A DNA stretch of 64,000 nucleotides. Source: DATJGR01 sp963812255 (GTDB lineage: Bacteria > Pseudomonadota > Gammaproteobacteria > Pseudomonadales > Azotimanducaceae). Of the stretch, positions 34,718 through 43,493 are shown one piece after another. A program made the position numbers and the translations under genes. Position 1 is the stretch's first letter; each line of letters begins with the position of its first letter. The stretch is from contig CAWEUM010000003.1 of assembly GCA_963812255.1 (NCBI GenBank), positions 992,001-1,056,000 of the forward strand. Reading direction: 5' to 3'. The notes beneath the pieces were generated by a model that had not been told where the DNA came from, did not search any database, and was given only the letters and a program-made list of their open reading frames with translations.

Positions 34718-35824
34718 CTAGTAAATCACCACCGAGCGGATCGATTTGCCTTCGTGCATCAGGTCGAAAGCCCGATTGATGTCCTCCAGCGGCATCGTGT
34801 GGGTAATGAGATCGTCGATGTTGATCTTGCCGTCCATATACCAGTCGACGATCTTCGGCACGTCGGTGCGGCCCTTCGCACCGCCGAATGCGGTGCCGCG
34901 CCATACCCGACCCGTTACCAGCTGAAACGGCCTCGTGCTGATCTCCGCACCGCCGCCGGCGACGCCGATGATGATGCTCTCACCCCAGCCTTTGTGGCAG
35001 CACTCGAGCGCCTGGCGCATCACGTTGACGTTGCCGATGCACTCGAACGAATAGTCCACCCCGCCGCCGGTCATCGACACAATTTCGGCGACGAGATTGT
35101 CAACGTCGTTCGGGTTGACGAAATCGGTCATGCCGAACTTCGTCGCAAGCGGCACCTTGGCCGGATTGGTGTCGACGCCGATGATGCGATTCGCGCCGAC
35201 CAGCCGCGCGCCCTGGATCACGTTCAATCCGATACCACCGAGACCGAACACGGCGACGTTCGCGCCGGGTTCCACCTTCGCGGTGTTGATGACCGCACCA
35301 ATGCCGGTGGTGACGCCGCAGCCGATGTAGCAGACCTTGTCGAACGGCGCGTCCGGACGAATCTTCGCGACGGCGATCTCCGGAAGCACCGTATAGTTTG
35401 CGAATGTGGAGGTACCCATGTAGTGGTACAGCGGCTTGCGATTGAACGAAAACCGGCTGCTGCCGTCGGGCATCACACCGCGGCCCTGCGTTTCGCGAAT
35501 CGCCTGACACAGATTCGTCTTGCCGGACGTGCAGAATTTGCATTGCCGACATTCCGGTGTGTAAAGCGGAATCACATGGTCGCCGCGCGCAACCGACGTC
35601 ACACGAGCGCCGACATCCACGACAACGCCGGCACCTTCATGACCCATGATCGACGGAAACAAGCCTTCGGGATCGTCACCCGACAACGTGTAGGCGTCGG
35701 TATGGCAGACGCCGGTCGCCTTGACCTCCACCAAAACTTCGCCGGCCTTCGGTCCCTCGAGTTGTACCGTCTCGATCGACAACGGCTCGCCGGCGGCGAA
35801 TGCAACGGCAGCGCGTACGTCCAT
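34718..35824 (-). CDS. frmA: S-(hydroxymethyl)glutathione dehydrogenase / class III alcohol dehydrogenase
   Basis: A 368-residue zinc alcohol dehydrogenase. Catalytic zinc ligands are in GVCHTDAYT and MGHEGAG, and the structural zinc Cys set is in PECRQCKFCTSGKTNLC. The NAD fold is GLGGIGLNVIQGARLVGA. Length and the whole pattern match the glutathione-dependent formaldehyde dehydrogenases (frmA/adhC), which oxidise S-hydroxymethylglutathione to S-formylglutathione. No frmB or frmR is adjacent. Formaldehyde released by demethylation during catabolism is a plausible substrate source. Confidence 0.95.
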   Translation of the reverse strand: MDVRAAVAFAAGEPLSIETVQLEGPKAGEVLVEVKATGVCHTDAYTLSGDDPEGLFPSIMGHEGAGVVVDVGARVTSVARGDHVIPLYTPECRQCKFCTSGKTNLCQAIRETQGRGVMPDGSSRFSFNRKPLYHYMGTSTFANYTVLPEIAVAKIRPDAPFDKVCYIGCGVTTGIGAVINTAKVEPGANVAVFGLGGIGLNVIQGARLVGANRIIGVDTNPAKVPLATKFGMTDFVNPNDVDNLVAEIVSMTGGGVDYSFECIGNVNVMRQALECCHKGWGESIIIGVAGGGAEISTRPFQLVTGRVWRGTAFGGAKGRTDVPKIVDWYMDGKINIDDLITHTMPLEDINRAFDLMHEGKSIRSVVIY

Positions 35825-35904
35825 TCTCGTGCGTTCCTCATCACGGCGTGAGAGCGCGAGGCTAACGCTCGGGCAACAGATTGCAAGTCATGGAGCGTGC
35901 GCGA

Positions 35905-35926
35905 GGCGCGGGCAAGGCGCGGGCAA
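35905..35926. repeat. 11-bp tandem duplication in the 285-bp gap 35825-36109
   Basis: Two copies of GGCGCGGGCAA lie head to tail. The surrounding gap between the divergent formaldehyde dehydrogenase and the SLC13-type permease is very GC-rich at its left end. Beyond this duplication I see no gene, RNA or clear promoter. Confidence 0.6.
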
Positions 35927-36109
35927 GCCGCGCCGAGCCGCGCGGCGACCTTCCAGACCTCGCCGCATTCAGGTAGTTTTGTACGACAGTAGACGGACCG
36001 CGCACTTTAGTGACCGCGTCCCGTCCGAACAACGAGACCCACCGCTTGCGAACTACCCCGATCCACCATCGTCCGAGCAAACGCTGCCGTAACCGGCGTT
36101 AGCGTACTC

Positions 36110-37939
36110 ATGCCAGCCCTCCCGTCTCTGCACGCCGTCGCCGCGTTACTCGTAACGGTGGCCGCGTTCGCCATGTTCGTCAGAGGTCGGCTGCGCATCG
36201 AACTGATCTGTCTGATCGTGATCGGCGTGCTGGCGATCGGTTTTTACGCATTTCCGATTCAGCACGAAGCGGGGAACTTCACCGGCATGGAAGTCGCGTT
36301 CGGCGGCTTCGGACATCCGGCGCTGGTGGCGATCTGTTGCCTGATGATTCTGGGACGTGGCCTGGTGATGACCGGCGCGCTGGAGCCGGCTGCGCGGATA
36401 CTCGGCCGACTATGGCGTTTCAGCCACGTGCTCGGAATGCTGTGCACCTTGCTGGTGTGCATGTTGATCAGCGGTTTCGTCAACGACACGCCGGTGCTGG
36501 TATTGATGCTGCCAATCCTGCTGAACCTGGCCGAGCGCGCAGGCGTGCCGGCATCCAAGACGCTGATGCCAGTGAACTTCGCGATTCTGATCGGCGGCAT
36601 GTCGACCACCATCGGCACGTCCACCAACGTGCTGGTTGTTTCGATCGCGGCCGACCTGGGGATGCCGCCGATCGGCGTGGTGTCGTTCATGCCGTTGGTC
36701 GCGACGGCGGCGTTGATCGCGTTCCCGTACCTGTGGCTGATCGCGCCGCGACTGCTCCCCGCCACGGAGACAGACGACAAGTCTTCGCCGCGCCGCTACA
36801 GCGCCATGCTGCATGTCGCGGCTCGCTCGAGCATCGTCGGCAAAACGCTCGACGAGATCGCGAAGGGACCCGGCGCAGACCTCGAAATGCATGGCGCCAT
36901 TCGCAACGGCCACCAGATCACTGGGGCCACCATCGAAGCGGGCGACGTGATCCCGATCGTCGGCACGATCGATCAGTTACGCGAAGCGAGCGAACATTTT
37001 CGCGCATCGCTCGCATCCGAATGGGTGCAGGCGCAGGCCAGCAGCCACGGTCCAAACAAGGAGGAACGCCAAGACGACGATCGCCGGATGGCCGAAGTCG
37101 CAATCGGCGGAGACTCCACTTTAGTTGGCAAGTCGGTGCGCGCGGCGCGCATCGCCGACCGATTCGGGGTTGCCGTGCTGGGCACCTATCGTGCCGCCGA
37201 CACGCACCTGTTCCGTAGTCGCGTGGCGGCCGCCGAGCGTCTCGACGTTGGGGACGTGCTGTTGGTGCAGGGCCGATCCGAGGGTCTCGTCGAACTGGAA
37301 CGCAGCGAAGGCACGATGGTGCTGCGCGACGTGCTGGAACTGCCGCGCACGGCAAAGGCGCCACTGGCGCTCGTCATTACCGCGGCCGTCGTCGTGCTGG
37401 CCGCATTCAAGCTGGTACCGATCGCGATCGCCGCGCTCGCCGGCACCATCGCGATGCTGGCGACCGGTTGTGTACGCTACGAAAACATCGGTCGCGCGCT
37501 GAGCGTCGAAGTGATCGTACTGGTCGCGGCCAGCATCGCGCTGGGGCGGGCGCTCGAGGAAACCGGCGCTGCCGCGTGGATGGCATCCATTCTGGCGCTC
37601 GGCCTCAGCGATGTGGCGCCGGCATTCGTCGTTGCCGGTTTGATGGTTTTCGCGATGGTTCTGACCAACTTCGTTTCCAACACCGCAGCGGCTGCGATCA
37701 GCACACCACTCGCCGTGAGCCTCGCATCGCAGTTGTCGATTCAGGCCGAGCCACTGGTGCTCGCGGTGCTGTTCGGTTGCAATCTGTGCTATGTCACGCC
37801 GATGGCGTATCAGACCAATCTGTTGATCATGGGCGCCGCGGGATACAAATTTCGGGACTTCGTGCGAGTCGGTCTACCGCTTGCGTTGATCATGATCACC
37901 GCACTCGCGTATTTGCTCGTCAATCGATTCAATATGTAG
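36110..37939 (+). CDS. SLC13-type permease with central TrkA-C domains
   Basis: A 609-residue transporter. An N-terminal permease half (about 1-225, including LISGFVNDTPVLVLMLPILL and STTIGTSTNVLVVSIAADLG) is followed by two cytoplasmic TrkA-C-like segments (about 240-405, for example TLVGKSVRAARIADRFGVAV), then a second permease half with VLTNFVSNTAAAAISTPLAV. This is the layout of SLC13/ArsB-like sulfate or dicarboxylate carriers with regulatory RCK_C domains. The ligand is not identifiable. It starts the ion-transport block; MscS follows after 16 bp. Confidence 0.9.
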   Translation: MPALPSLHAVAALLVTVAAFAMFVRGRLRIELICLIVIGVLAIGFYAFPIQHEAGNFTGMEVAFGGFGHPALVAICCLMILGRGLVMTGALEPAARILGRLWRFSHVLGMLCTLLVCMLISGFVNDTPVLVLMLPILLNLAERAGVPASKTLMPVNFAILIGGMSTTIGTSTNVLVVSIAADLGMPPIGVVSFMPLVATAALIAFPYLWLIAPRLLPATETDDKSSPRRYSAMLHVAARSSIVGKTLDEIAKGPGADLEMHGAIRNGHQITGATIEAGDVIPIVGTIDQLREASEHFRASLASEWVQAQASSHGPNKEERQDDDRRMAEVAIGGDSTLVGKSVRAARIADRFGVAVLGTYRAADTHLFRSRVAAAERLDVGDVLLVQGRSEGLVELERSEGTMVLRDVLELPRTAKAPLALVITAAVVVLAAFKLVPIAIAALAGTIAMLATGCVRYENIGRALSVEVIVLVAASIALGRALEETGAAAWMASILALGLSDVAPAFVVAGLMVFAMVLTNFVSNTAAAAISTPLAVSLASQLSIQAEPLVLAVLFGCNLCYVTPMAYQTNLLIMGAAGYKFRDFVRVGLPLALIMITALAYLLVNRFNM

Positions 37940-37955
37940 GGGAACGCCACACGCG

Positions 37956-39284
37956 GTGAACGACATCGAACCCAGCGCCATCTTCTCGCGGCTCACCGAA
38001 TCCGGTGAACTGACGTTCAACTACATCGCCCAGCCTGCGATTCTTTATCAGATCGGAATCGCCGCAGTACTGTTCCTCGCCGCGATCGTGCTGTCGCGTC
38101 GCTTCGAGCCGAAGCTCGAAACGCGCGCGCGGCGCATCAAGGGCGACCCGAGCCTGTTGCGGGTCGTCATCGCATTGCTGCGGCGCCTGGAATGGGTGTT
38201 CTTCGTTGCGTTCACCGGTGGCGCAATTCTGGTGATGCGCGCAATCAAGTGGCCGCATTCCAGCCAACTGACATCCGACATCTTCCTGCTGGCGCTCGCG
38301 TGGCTGGTGATCCGGGTGCTGTCGCGCACGATCCGCAGCCATGCCATCGGTCGCGCGATCGGCTGGGTGGGTTGGACGTATGTGGCGCTGGTGGTGCTCG
38401 GCATATCGGCCGACGCGGCGACCTTGCTCGACGAGATCGGCTTCACCGTCGGCCGCTTCCGGCTCTCGTTGCTGTTGGTGATCAAGGCCGTCGTGTTCCT
38501 GGGCGTCTGGCTGTGGGTCGCGGTCGGGGTCGGCAACTTCCTCGACAACCGTATCCAACGCTCCGACGAGTTGACGCCATCGCTGCGCGTACTGATCGGC
38601 AAGGTGCTGCGGATCACGCTGATCGTCGTGGCGTCGCTGATCGCCATCGCTGGCGTCGGTGTCGACCTCACGGTGTTCACCGTGCTGTCGGGCGCCATCG
38701 GCGTCGGTATCGGTTTCGGCCTGCAGAAGGTCGTGTCGAATTTCATCTCCGGCATCATCATCCTGCTCGACCGTTCCATCAAACCCGGCGATACGATCAC
38801 GCTCGGCGAAACGTTCGGCTGGATCCGCGAGCTGCGCGCCCGGTTCGTCTCGGTCATCACGCGCGACGGCCGCGAATATCTGATTCCGAACGAAGACTTC
38901 ATCACTCAGGAGGTCATCAACTGGTCGTTCTCGGACGAGTTCGTGCGTCTCGACGTCGCCTTCGGCGTTGCCTACGACTCCGACCCGCATCGCGTCACCG
39001 CCGTCGCGATCGAGGCGGCCGCCCGCGTACCGCGCGTCATCCCGAACCGCAAGCCCGTGTGCTGGATGACCGGTTTCGGCGGCTCGTCGGTCGACTTCCT
39101 GCTGCGCTTCTGGATCAGCGACCCACGCAACGGACTGACCAACATTCGCGGTATGGTGCTGCTCGCACTATGGGACACGTTCAAGGAAAACGGTATCGGG
39201 ATTCCCTATCCGGTTCGCGAAGTGATCATGCGACCTGCGCAGCCGCTGCCTGATCGGCGGAACCCCAACGGAGACAACGGTTGA
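37956..39284 (+). CDS. MscS-family mechanosensitive channel
   Basis: A 442-residue small-conductance channel. Five to six membrane helices are followed by the pore and beta domain: GAIGVGIGFGLQKVVSNFIS, then GIIILLDRSIKPGDTITLGE and the lower vestibule with VINWSFSDEFVRLDVAF. It releases solutes on hypo-osmotic shock. Start is GTG 37956 with AGGGGA upstream. It overlaps the CorA gene by 4 nt. A shorter paralogue at 40246 is in the same operon. Confidence 0.93.
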   Translation: MNDIEPSAIFSRLTESGELTFNYIAQPAILYQIGIAAVLFLAAIVLSRRFEPKLETRARRIKGDPSLLRVVIALLRRLEWVFFVAFTGGAILVMRAIKWPHSSQLTSDIFLLALAWLVIRVLSRTIRSHAIGRAIGWVGWTYVALVVLGISADAATLLDEIGFTVGRFRLSLLLVIKAVVFLGVWLWVAVGVGNFLDNRIQRSDELTPSLRVLIGKVLRITLIVVASLIAIAGVGVDLTVFTVLSGAIGVGIGFGLQKVVSNFISGIIILLDRSIKPGDTITLGETFGWIRELRARFVSVITRDGREYLIPNEDFITQEVINWSFSDEFVRLDVAFGVAYDSDPHRVTAVAIEAAARVPRVIPNRKPVCWMTGFGGSSVDFLLRFWISDPRNGLTNIRGMVLLALWDTFKENGIGIPYPVREVIMRPAQPLPDRRNPNGDNG

Positions 39285-40246
39285 ACGTGCTGCTGTGGAG
39301 ACCGACCGATGCCGCCGCCACATCAGGCGGCAGCGAACTCATCGAGCAATGGCGCGGCGGCGACCCCGACGCGTATCTTTGGATCGACCTCGACGAAAGC
39401 GACGGATCCGAGCAGTCGCGCTGGCTGGCTGAATTCGGGGCCGATCCGGTGATCATCGAGCAAGCGCTCGCAAAGCGCTTTCCCCCGAAGGCCATCACGA
39501 CCGGCGACAACGTTTTCGTGCTGTTGCGCGCACTCAACGCGGAGGCGCAGTCGATCGAGTTTCAAACCATTCAGATCGCGTTCTTCATCGGGGCGCGATT
39601 CCTGCTGACCCGCCACAGCATGAATTCCCCGAGCATTGAAAAGGCACGCGCGCGACTGCTGGAAGCCGCCGACGCCTGCAGCGTTACGCCCGCACAGCTT
39701 TCTCTTCAGATCACGCAGACCGTCGTGTCGCGCTACGTCCCGATCGTGCTGAGCCTCGAACAGCGTCTCGCCGATATCGAGGACGAGATGTTCGAGAATC
39801 CGGCCGACGATCTGCTCAACGAGCTGCTGACATATAAGCGGCAACTGAAAAACGTGCGCCGGATTGCGAGCTACCACACGGCGATCTGCGACGTGCTGGC
39901 GCGCGATCGTCATCCGCTGTTCGAGGCTTCGTCGCGCGATATTCTGGAACTGCGCGAGCAGTTCGAACGGCTGGTCAGCCTTGCGAACCTGTACAACGAT
40001 CTCGCCAACGATCTGATGAACGGCTACCTGTCGCTGGCGTCGCATCACCTGAACAAGATCATGAAGGTGCTGACGGTGATTACCTGCATCTTCGTGCCGC
40101 TGAGTTTCATCGCCGGGGTTTACGGGATGAACTTCGAGGTGATGCCGGAACTGCGCATGCGCGACGGGTATTTCGCCGTGCTCGCGTTCATGGCGACAGT
40201 AGCCGTTTCGCTGCTGGTCCTGTTTCGCTCACGGCGCTGGTTGTAA
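39281..40246 (+). CDS. corA: CorA-family divalent cation transporter
   Basis: A 321-residue CorA/ZntB-family protein. A long cytoplasmic domain precedes two C-terminal helices; the signature YGMN (GVYGMNFEVMPEL) is intact, followed by the second helix and a short basic tail (RSRRWL). GMN with MPEL favours Mg2+/Co2+ CorA over ZntB, though this is not proof. The start is probably TTG 39281 within the overlap with MscS, and its stop overlaps the next start as TAATG. It is thus translationally coupled on both sides to mechanosensitive channels. Confidence 0.9.
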   Translation: MNVLLWRPTDAAATSGGSELIEQWRGGDPDAYLWIDLDESDGSEQSRWLAEFGADPVIIEQALAKRFPPKAITTGDNVFVLLRALNAEAQSIEFQTIQIAFFIGARFLLTRHSMNSPSIEKARARLLEAADACSVTPAQLSLQITQTVVSRYVPIVLSLEQRLADIEDEMFENPADDLLNELLTYKRQLKNVRRIASYHTAICDVLARDRHPLFEASSRDILELREQFERLVSLANLYNDLANDLMNGYLSLASHHLNKIMKVLTVITCIFVPLSFIAGVYGMNFEVMPELRMRDGYFAVLAFMATVAVSLLVLFRSRRWL

Positions 40247-41163
40247 TGGACGACCTGCACGCCATCTGGCAGCGCATCGAGGGACTCGCGGGCACCAGCC
40301 TGTTCAACGTCGGTCATGCCGCGATCTCGCTGAATTCGCTGTTGAAGCTCGCGGTGTTCACGTTCATCGCAGTGTGGGTGTCGAAGGCGGCCCGACTGGC
40401 ACTGAGGCGTCTGCTCGAGGCGCGTGCCGCCACTCAGAGCACGCTGTACACACTGGATCGACTTTCGCACTACACGATCCTGACCCTCGCACTGGTGTTC
40501 GGCCTCAGCGCGATCGGCATCGACTTCACGACGTTCGCGCTGATCGGCGGCGCGCTCGGGCTCGGTGTCGGCCTTGGCCTGCAGCCGCTGGTCGGCAGCT
40601 TCGTTTCCGGCATCATTCTTTTGATCGATCGGACGTTGCGCGTCGGCGACTTCATCGAACTCGAATCGGGAATCATGGGCGAGGTGCGTCAGATCAACAT
40701 GCGTTCGACGATGCTCACCACCAATGACAATGTCGATGTGCTGATCCCGAACTCGGAATTCGTTACCGGGCGCGTCATCAACTGGACGTTCCACGAAGAA
40801 GTACGCCGCATCCACATTCCGTTCGGCGTCGCGTACGGCTCCGACAAAGAACGGGTGAAGGCAGCGGGGCTAGAGGCCGCCGAAAGGGTGCCGGCGGACA
40901 TGGCCAGCCTGCAGGGACGTCCACCGCAGGTGTGGTTCGTGAATTTCGGCGAATCCAGTCTCGATTTCGAATTGCTGGTGTGGCTCGGCGGCGCCAACAT
41001 CCGGCGACCCAAGGCGGTGACCGCGGCGTATCTCTGGGAGATCCATTCGGCACTCGAACGCCACGCGATCGAGGTACCGTTTCCGCAACGCGATCTGCAT
41101 CTGCGGTCTTTCTTCGGCCTCTCCGGAGAAGCGGCGCGCGATGCGATGCAGCGCCGCGAGTGA
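40246..41163 (+). CDS. MscS-family mechanosensitive channel (short form)
   Basis: A 305-residue channel with about three predicted helices, then GALGLGVGLGLQPLVGSFVS and GIILLIDRTLRVGDFIELES, the pore-lining TM3 and beta-domain entry. FHEEVRRIHIPFGVAYGSD follows as in MscS. It closes the SLC13-MscS-CorA-MscS operon and ends at a hairpin shared with the convergent cotransporter gene. Confidence 0.93.
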   Translation: MDDLHAIWQRIEGLAGTSLFNVGHAAISLNSLLKLAVFTFIAVWVSKAARLALRRLLEARAATQSTLYTLDRLSHYTILTLALVFGLSAIGIDFTTFALIGGALGLGVGLGLQPLVGSFVSGIILLIDRTLRVGDFIELESGIMGEVRQINMRSTMLTTNDNVDVLIPNSEFVTGRVINWTFHEEVRRIHIPFGVAYGSDKERVKAAGLEAAERVPADMASLQGRPPQVWFVNFGESSLDFELLVWLGGANIRRPKAVTAAYLWEIHSALERHAIEVPFPQRDLHLRSFFGLSGEAARDAMQRRE

Positions 41164-41199
41164 AAAACGGGGGTCAAAGTGACTCTGACCCCATTTTTC
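41164..41199. terminator. Bidirectional terminator / REP-like palindrome, copy 5
   Basis: GGGGTCAAAGT and ACTCTGACCCC (one mismatch, one-base centre) are flanked by an A-run at 41163-41167 and a T-run at 41194-41198. It lies between convergent genes (MscS plus, SLC12-like minus), so it fits a two-way rho-independent terminator. The core belongs to the REP-like family. Confidence 0.8.
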
Positions 41200-41203
41200 A
41201 TTC

Positions 41204-43423
41204 TCACGCTTCCAGATCCACGTCGCCGGCGCTGTGGACGAGAATCACGGTGTCGAGATGTTCCATCACGCGGTAGTAGTTCTCTGCAAACAGTTGCGCG
41301 CTGCCTTGCTCCGGCGGATCGAAACCCATGAACACCACCGCCGCCTTGCGCGAGCGCCGGCGCATTTCGGTGACGATGTCGTCTGAGACGATCACCTCGA
41401 TGTCGGCGTCGATCCGCGCCGATTCGATCAATCGGGTCAAGTGGTCGGTCACGCCCGGCTGCGCCGACGCATCGCCAACGACGTTGAGAATTCTGATGCG
41501 GTGGTCGCGATACGCACGGTTCTGAACCAGCAGATGCGCCAGCAACAGCATCAAAGGCCCGTTCTCGCGGCTGTGCCACCATACATCGATGCTGCCGGGT
41601 GGTGCAGCCCAGCGCTCTCTCAATTCATCGTATTTGACGATGACGATGTTGCGGTGGAAATCGCGCAGCAGTCGCAGAATGCGGCCCATCGGTTCGAGCC
41701 GCTGCGGATCTTCGGTCCACCCCAACATGATCGTGTTGGGGCGCACGCCGCCGATGCCATAGCATTGCAGGATCGCTTTGACGCCGGCGATCAGATCTTC
41801 CTCGATCACGACGACCGGAAACGCATTGAGCTCCTCCTCGGCAATGAATTGGCGCAGGCGGTGCTCGTGGCGCGTGCGCAGTTCGATGCGATCCTCCACA
41901 TCGCCGGTGACGATCTGCGCGAAGCTGAGCAGTCCGCGGCCCGCGCCAAGCCAGGATCCGTACTCGGCCAGATGGTATCGATTCCAAACGCCGCCGCTCA
42001 ACGCCAGGATCATCGGCCGCCAGTTCTTGGGGTGGTACGCCTCTTCCTCGAGCCGCAGCAGCGCTTTGCGCGCCTGCTCGAGTGCCACGCCGCTCTGCAC
42101 ATCGCCAAAGCGTGCGCGCACTTCGGCGCGGCCGATGTAACGGTACAGCCCCCACATGGCCGCGACCGCGGCCGCCGCCCACAACGGCGCCATCAACAAC
42201 ATCGCAATACCGCAACCCATCGCGCCGGCCAGCGAGATGGACCAATGGCTCAGCCGGAAGCGCGGCCGGAAGCTCGGGTTCTTCGAATAGCCCTCGTAGA
42301 AACACGCGAGGTTGAGCGTGCCGTAGGTCACCATGAAGAACATCGTGATGATCGGCGCGATCAGGTCGAGATCCGCCACCATGATCGCGCCCTGCGCGAT
42401 CAGGAACGTCACGGCGGTGGCGTAGCGCGGCTCGTTGGATGTGCCGCTGCCGCGCGCCAACCAGCGGATCGTCGGGAAGATTTCGTCTTTGGCCAATGCC
42501 TGTAGAATGCGCGGCGCACCCATCATGCTACCGAGCGCCGACGACGCTGTTGCCGCGAATACGCCCAGCACAACCAGCACCGAGATCAGCGCGATGTCTT
42601 TGACGATGAAGGTGTTGCCGATGAGTTCATCACGGCTCGTGACGCCGCCGAGCAGCAGCACCATCGACAGATAAATCAACGCGGTCACCCCGATCGCCGC
42701 GAACGTACCAGTCGGCAACGATTTGTCCGGCTCCTTCAGATCGCCCGACATGTTGGCGCCAGCCATGATCCCGGTCGCGGCCGGGAAAAACAGCGCGAAC
42801 ATCGTGAACATGCTCTCGCCCGGCGTATATCCCGCGTGCAGATTCGTAGCCGCCGTCTGCAGCGAAAAATGCAGCGCCGCACCGACGTAGAACGACAACA
42901 GCGACAGACCCAGGATCGCGAGAATGCCGTACTGCACCTTGATGGTCCAACCGGCACCGACGAACACACAGACGAACACGATCACGTTGAGCGTCGTCGC
43001 CACCAGCGTTCGATACGGCTCGGTCGCCGGAAATGCGCTCGTGAACGCCTCGGTGAACCCAATCACGTACATCGCCACCGAAATAGCCTGCGCAAGGTAG
43101 AACACCACACCGATCGCACCGCCAAACTCCGGGCCGAGGCTGCGGCTGATCAGAAAGTAGGCCCCGCCCCCCTTAACCCGCGTGTTGGTCGCGACACCCG
43201 CCAGCGAAACCGCGGTCAGAGACGTAATCAGTTTCGCGCACAGCACGATGATGAGGGCATCGACAATACCGGACTGGCCAACGATCTGGCCGAGCCGCAG
43301 GAACATGATGACGCCGAGAATCGTGAGCACATTCGGCGTGAACACGCCGGCGAAGGTGCCAAAGCGCACGCGGTCCGCACCCGTTGTGTCGCCACGAACG
43401 TTCGAAGTGTCAGTCGTTGCCAT
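41204..43423 (-). CDS. SLC12-type (Na-K-Cl / K-Cl cotransporter-like) permease
   Basis: A 739-residue amino-acid/polyamine/organocation superfamily transporter. About 12 hydrophobic helices (residues 25-450) begin GVFTPNVLTILGVIMFLRLG, with VKGGGAYFLISRSLGPEFGGAIG and SSALGSMMGAPRILQALAKDEIFP as in eukaryotic cation-chloride cotransporters. A soluble C-terminal domain (about 480-739) follows. It probably moves K+ or Cl-; ion selectivity is not visible. The divergent NhaB gene supports an ionic-balance role. Confidence 0.88.
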   Translation of the reverse strand: MATTDTSNVRGDTTGADRVRFGTFAGVFTPNVLTILGVIMFLRLGQIVGQSGIVDALIIVLCAKLITSLTAVSLAGVATNTRVKGGGAYFLISRSLGPEFGGAIGVVFYLAQAISVAMYVIGFTEAFTSAFPATEPYRTLVATTLNVIVFVCVFVGAGWTIKVQYGILAILGLSLLSFYVGAALHFSLQTAATNLHAGYTPGESMFTMFALFFPAATGIMAGANMSGDLKEPDKSLPTGTFAAIGVTALIYLSMVLLLGGVTSRDELIGNTFIVKDIALISVLVVLGVFAATASSALGSMMGAPRILQALAKDEIFPTIRWLARGSGTSNEPRYATAVTFLIAQGAIMVADLDLIAPIITMFFMVTYGTLNLACFYEGYSKNPSFRPRFRLSHWSISLAGAMGCGIAMLLMAPLWAAAAVAAMWGLYRYIGRAEVRARFGDVQSGVALEQARKALLRLEEEAYHPKNWRPMILALSGGVWNRYHLAEYGSWLGAGRGLLSFAQIVTGDVEDRIELRTRHEHRLRQFIAEEELNAFPVVVIEEDLIAGVKAILQCYGIGGVRPNTIMLGWTEDPQRLEPMGRILRLLRDFHRNIVIVKYDELRERWAAPPGSIDVWWHSRENGPLMLLLAHLLVQNRAYRDHRIRILNVVGDASAQPGVTDHLTRLIESARIDADIEVIVSDDIVTEMRRRSRKAAVVFMGFDPPEQGSAQLFAENYYRVMEHLDTVILVHSAGDVDLEA

Positions 43424-43460
43424 AGCAGTCGGGTCATCCGCGCCGATTGGGTCGATCGAC

Positions 43461-43466
43461 TATACT
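43461..43466 (+). promoter_or_regulatory. Possible -10 box for nhaB
   Basis: TATACT lies 28 bp before the nhaB start. No convincing -35 is visible 16-18 bp upstream. Confidence 0.3.
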
Positions 43467-43493
43467 GGCGCGCCGCACGCAAATACGAATCCG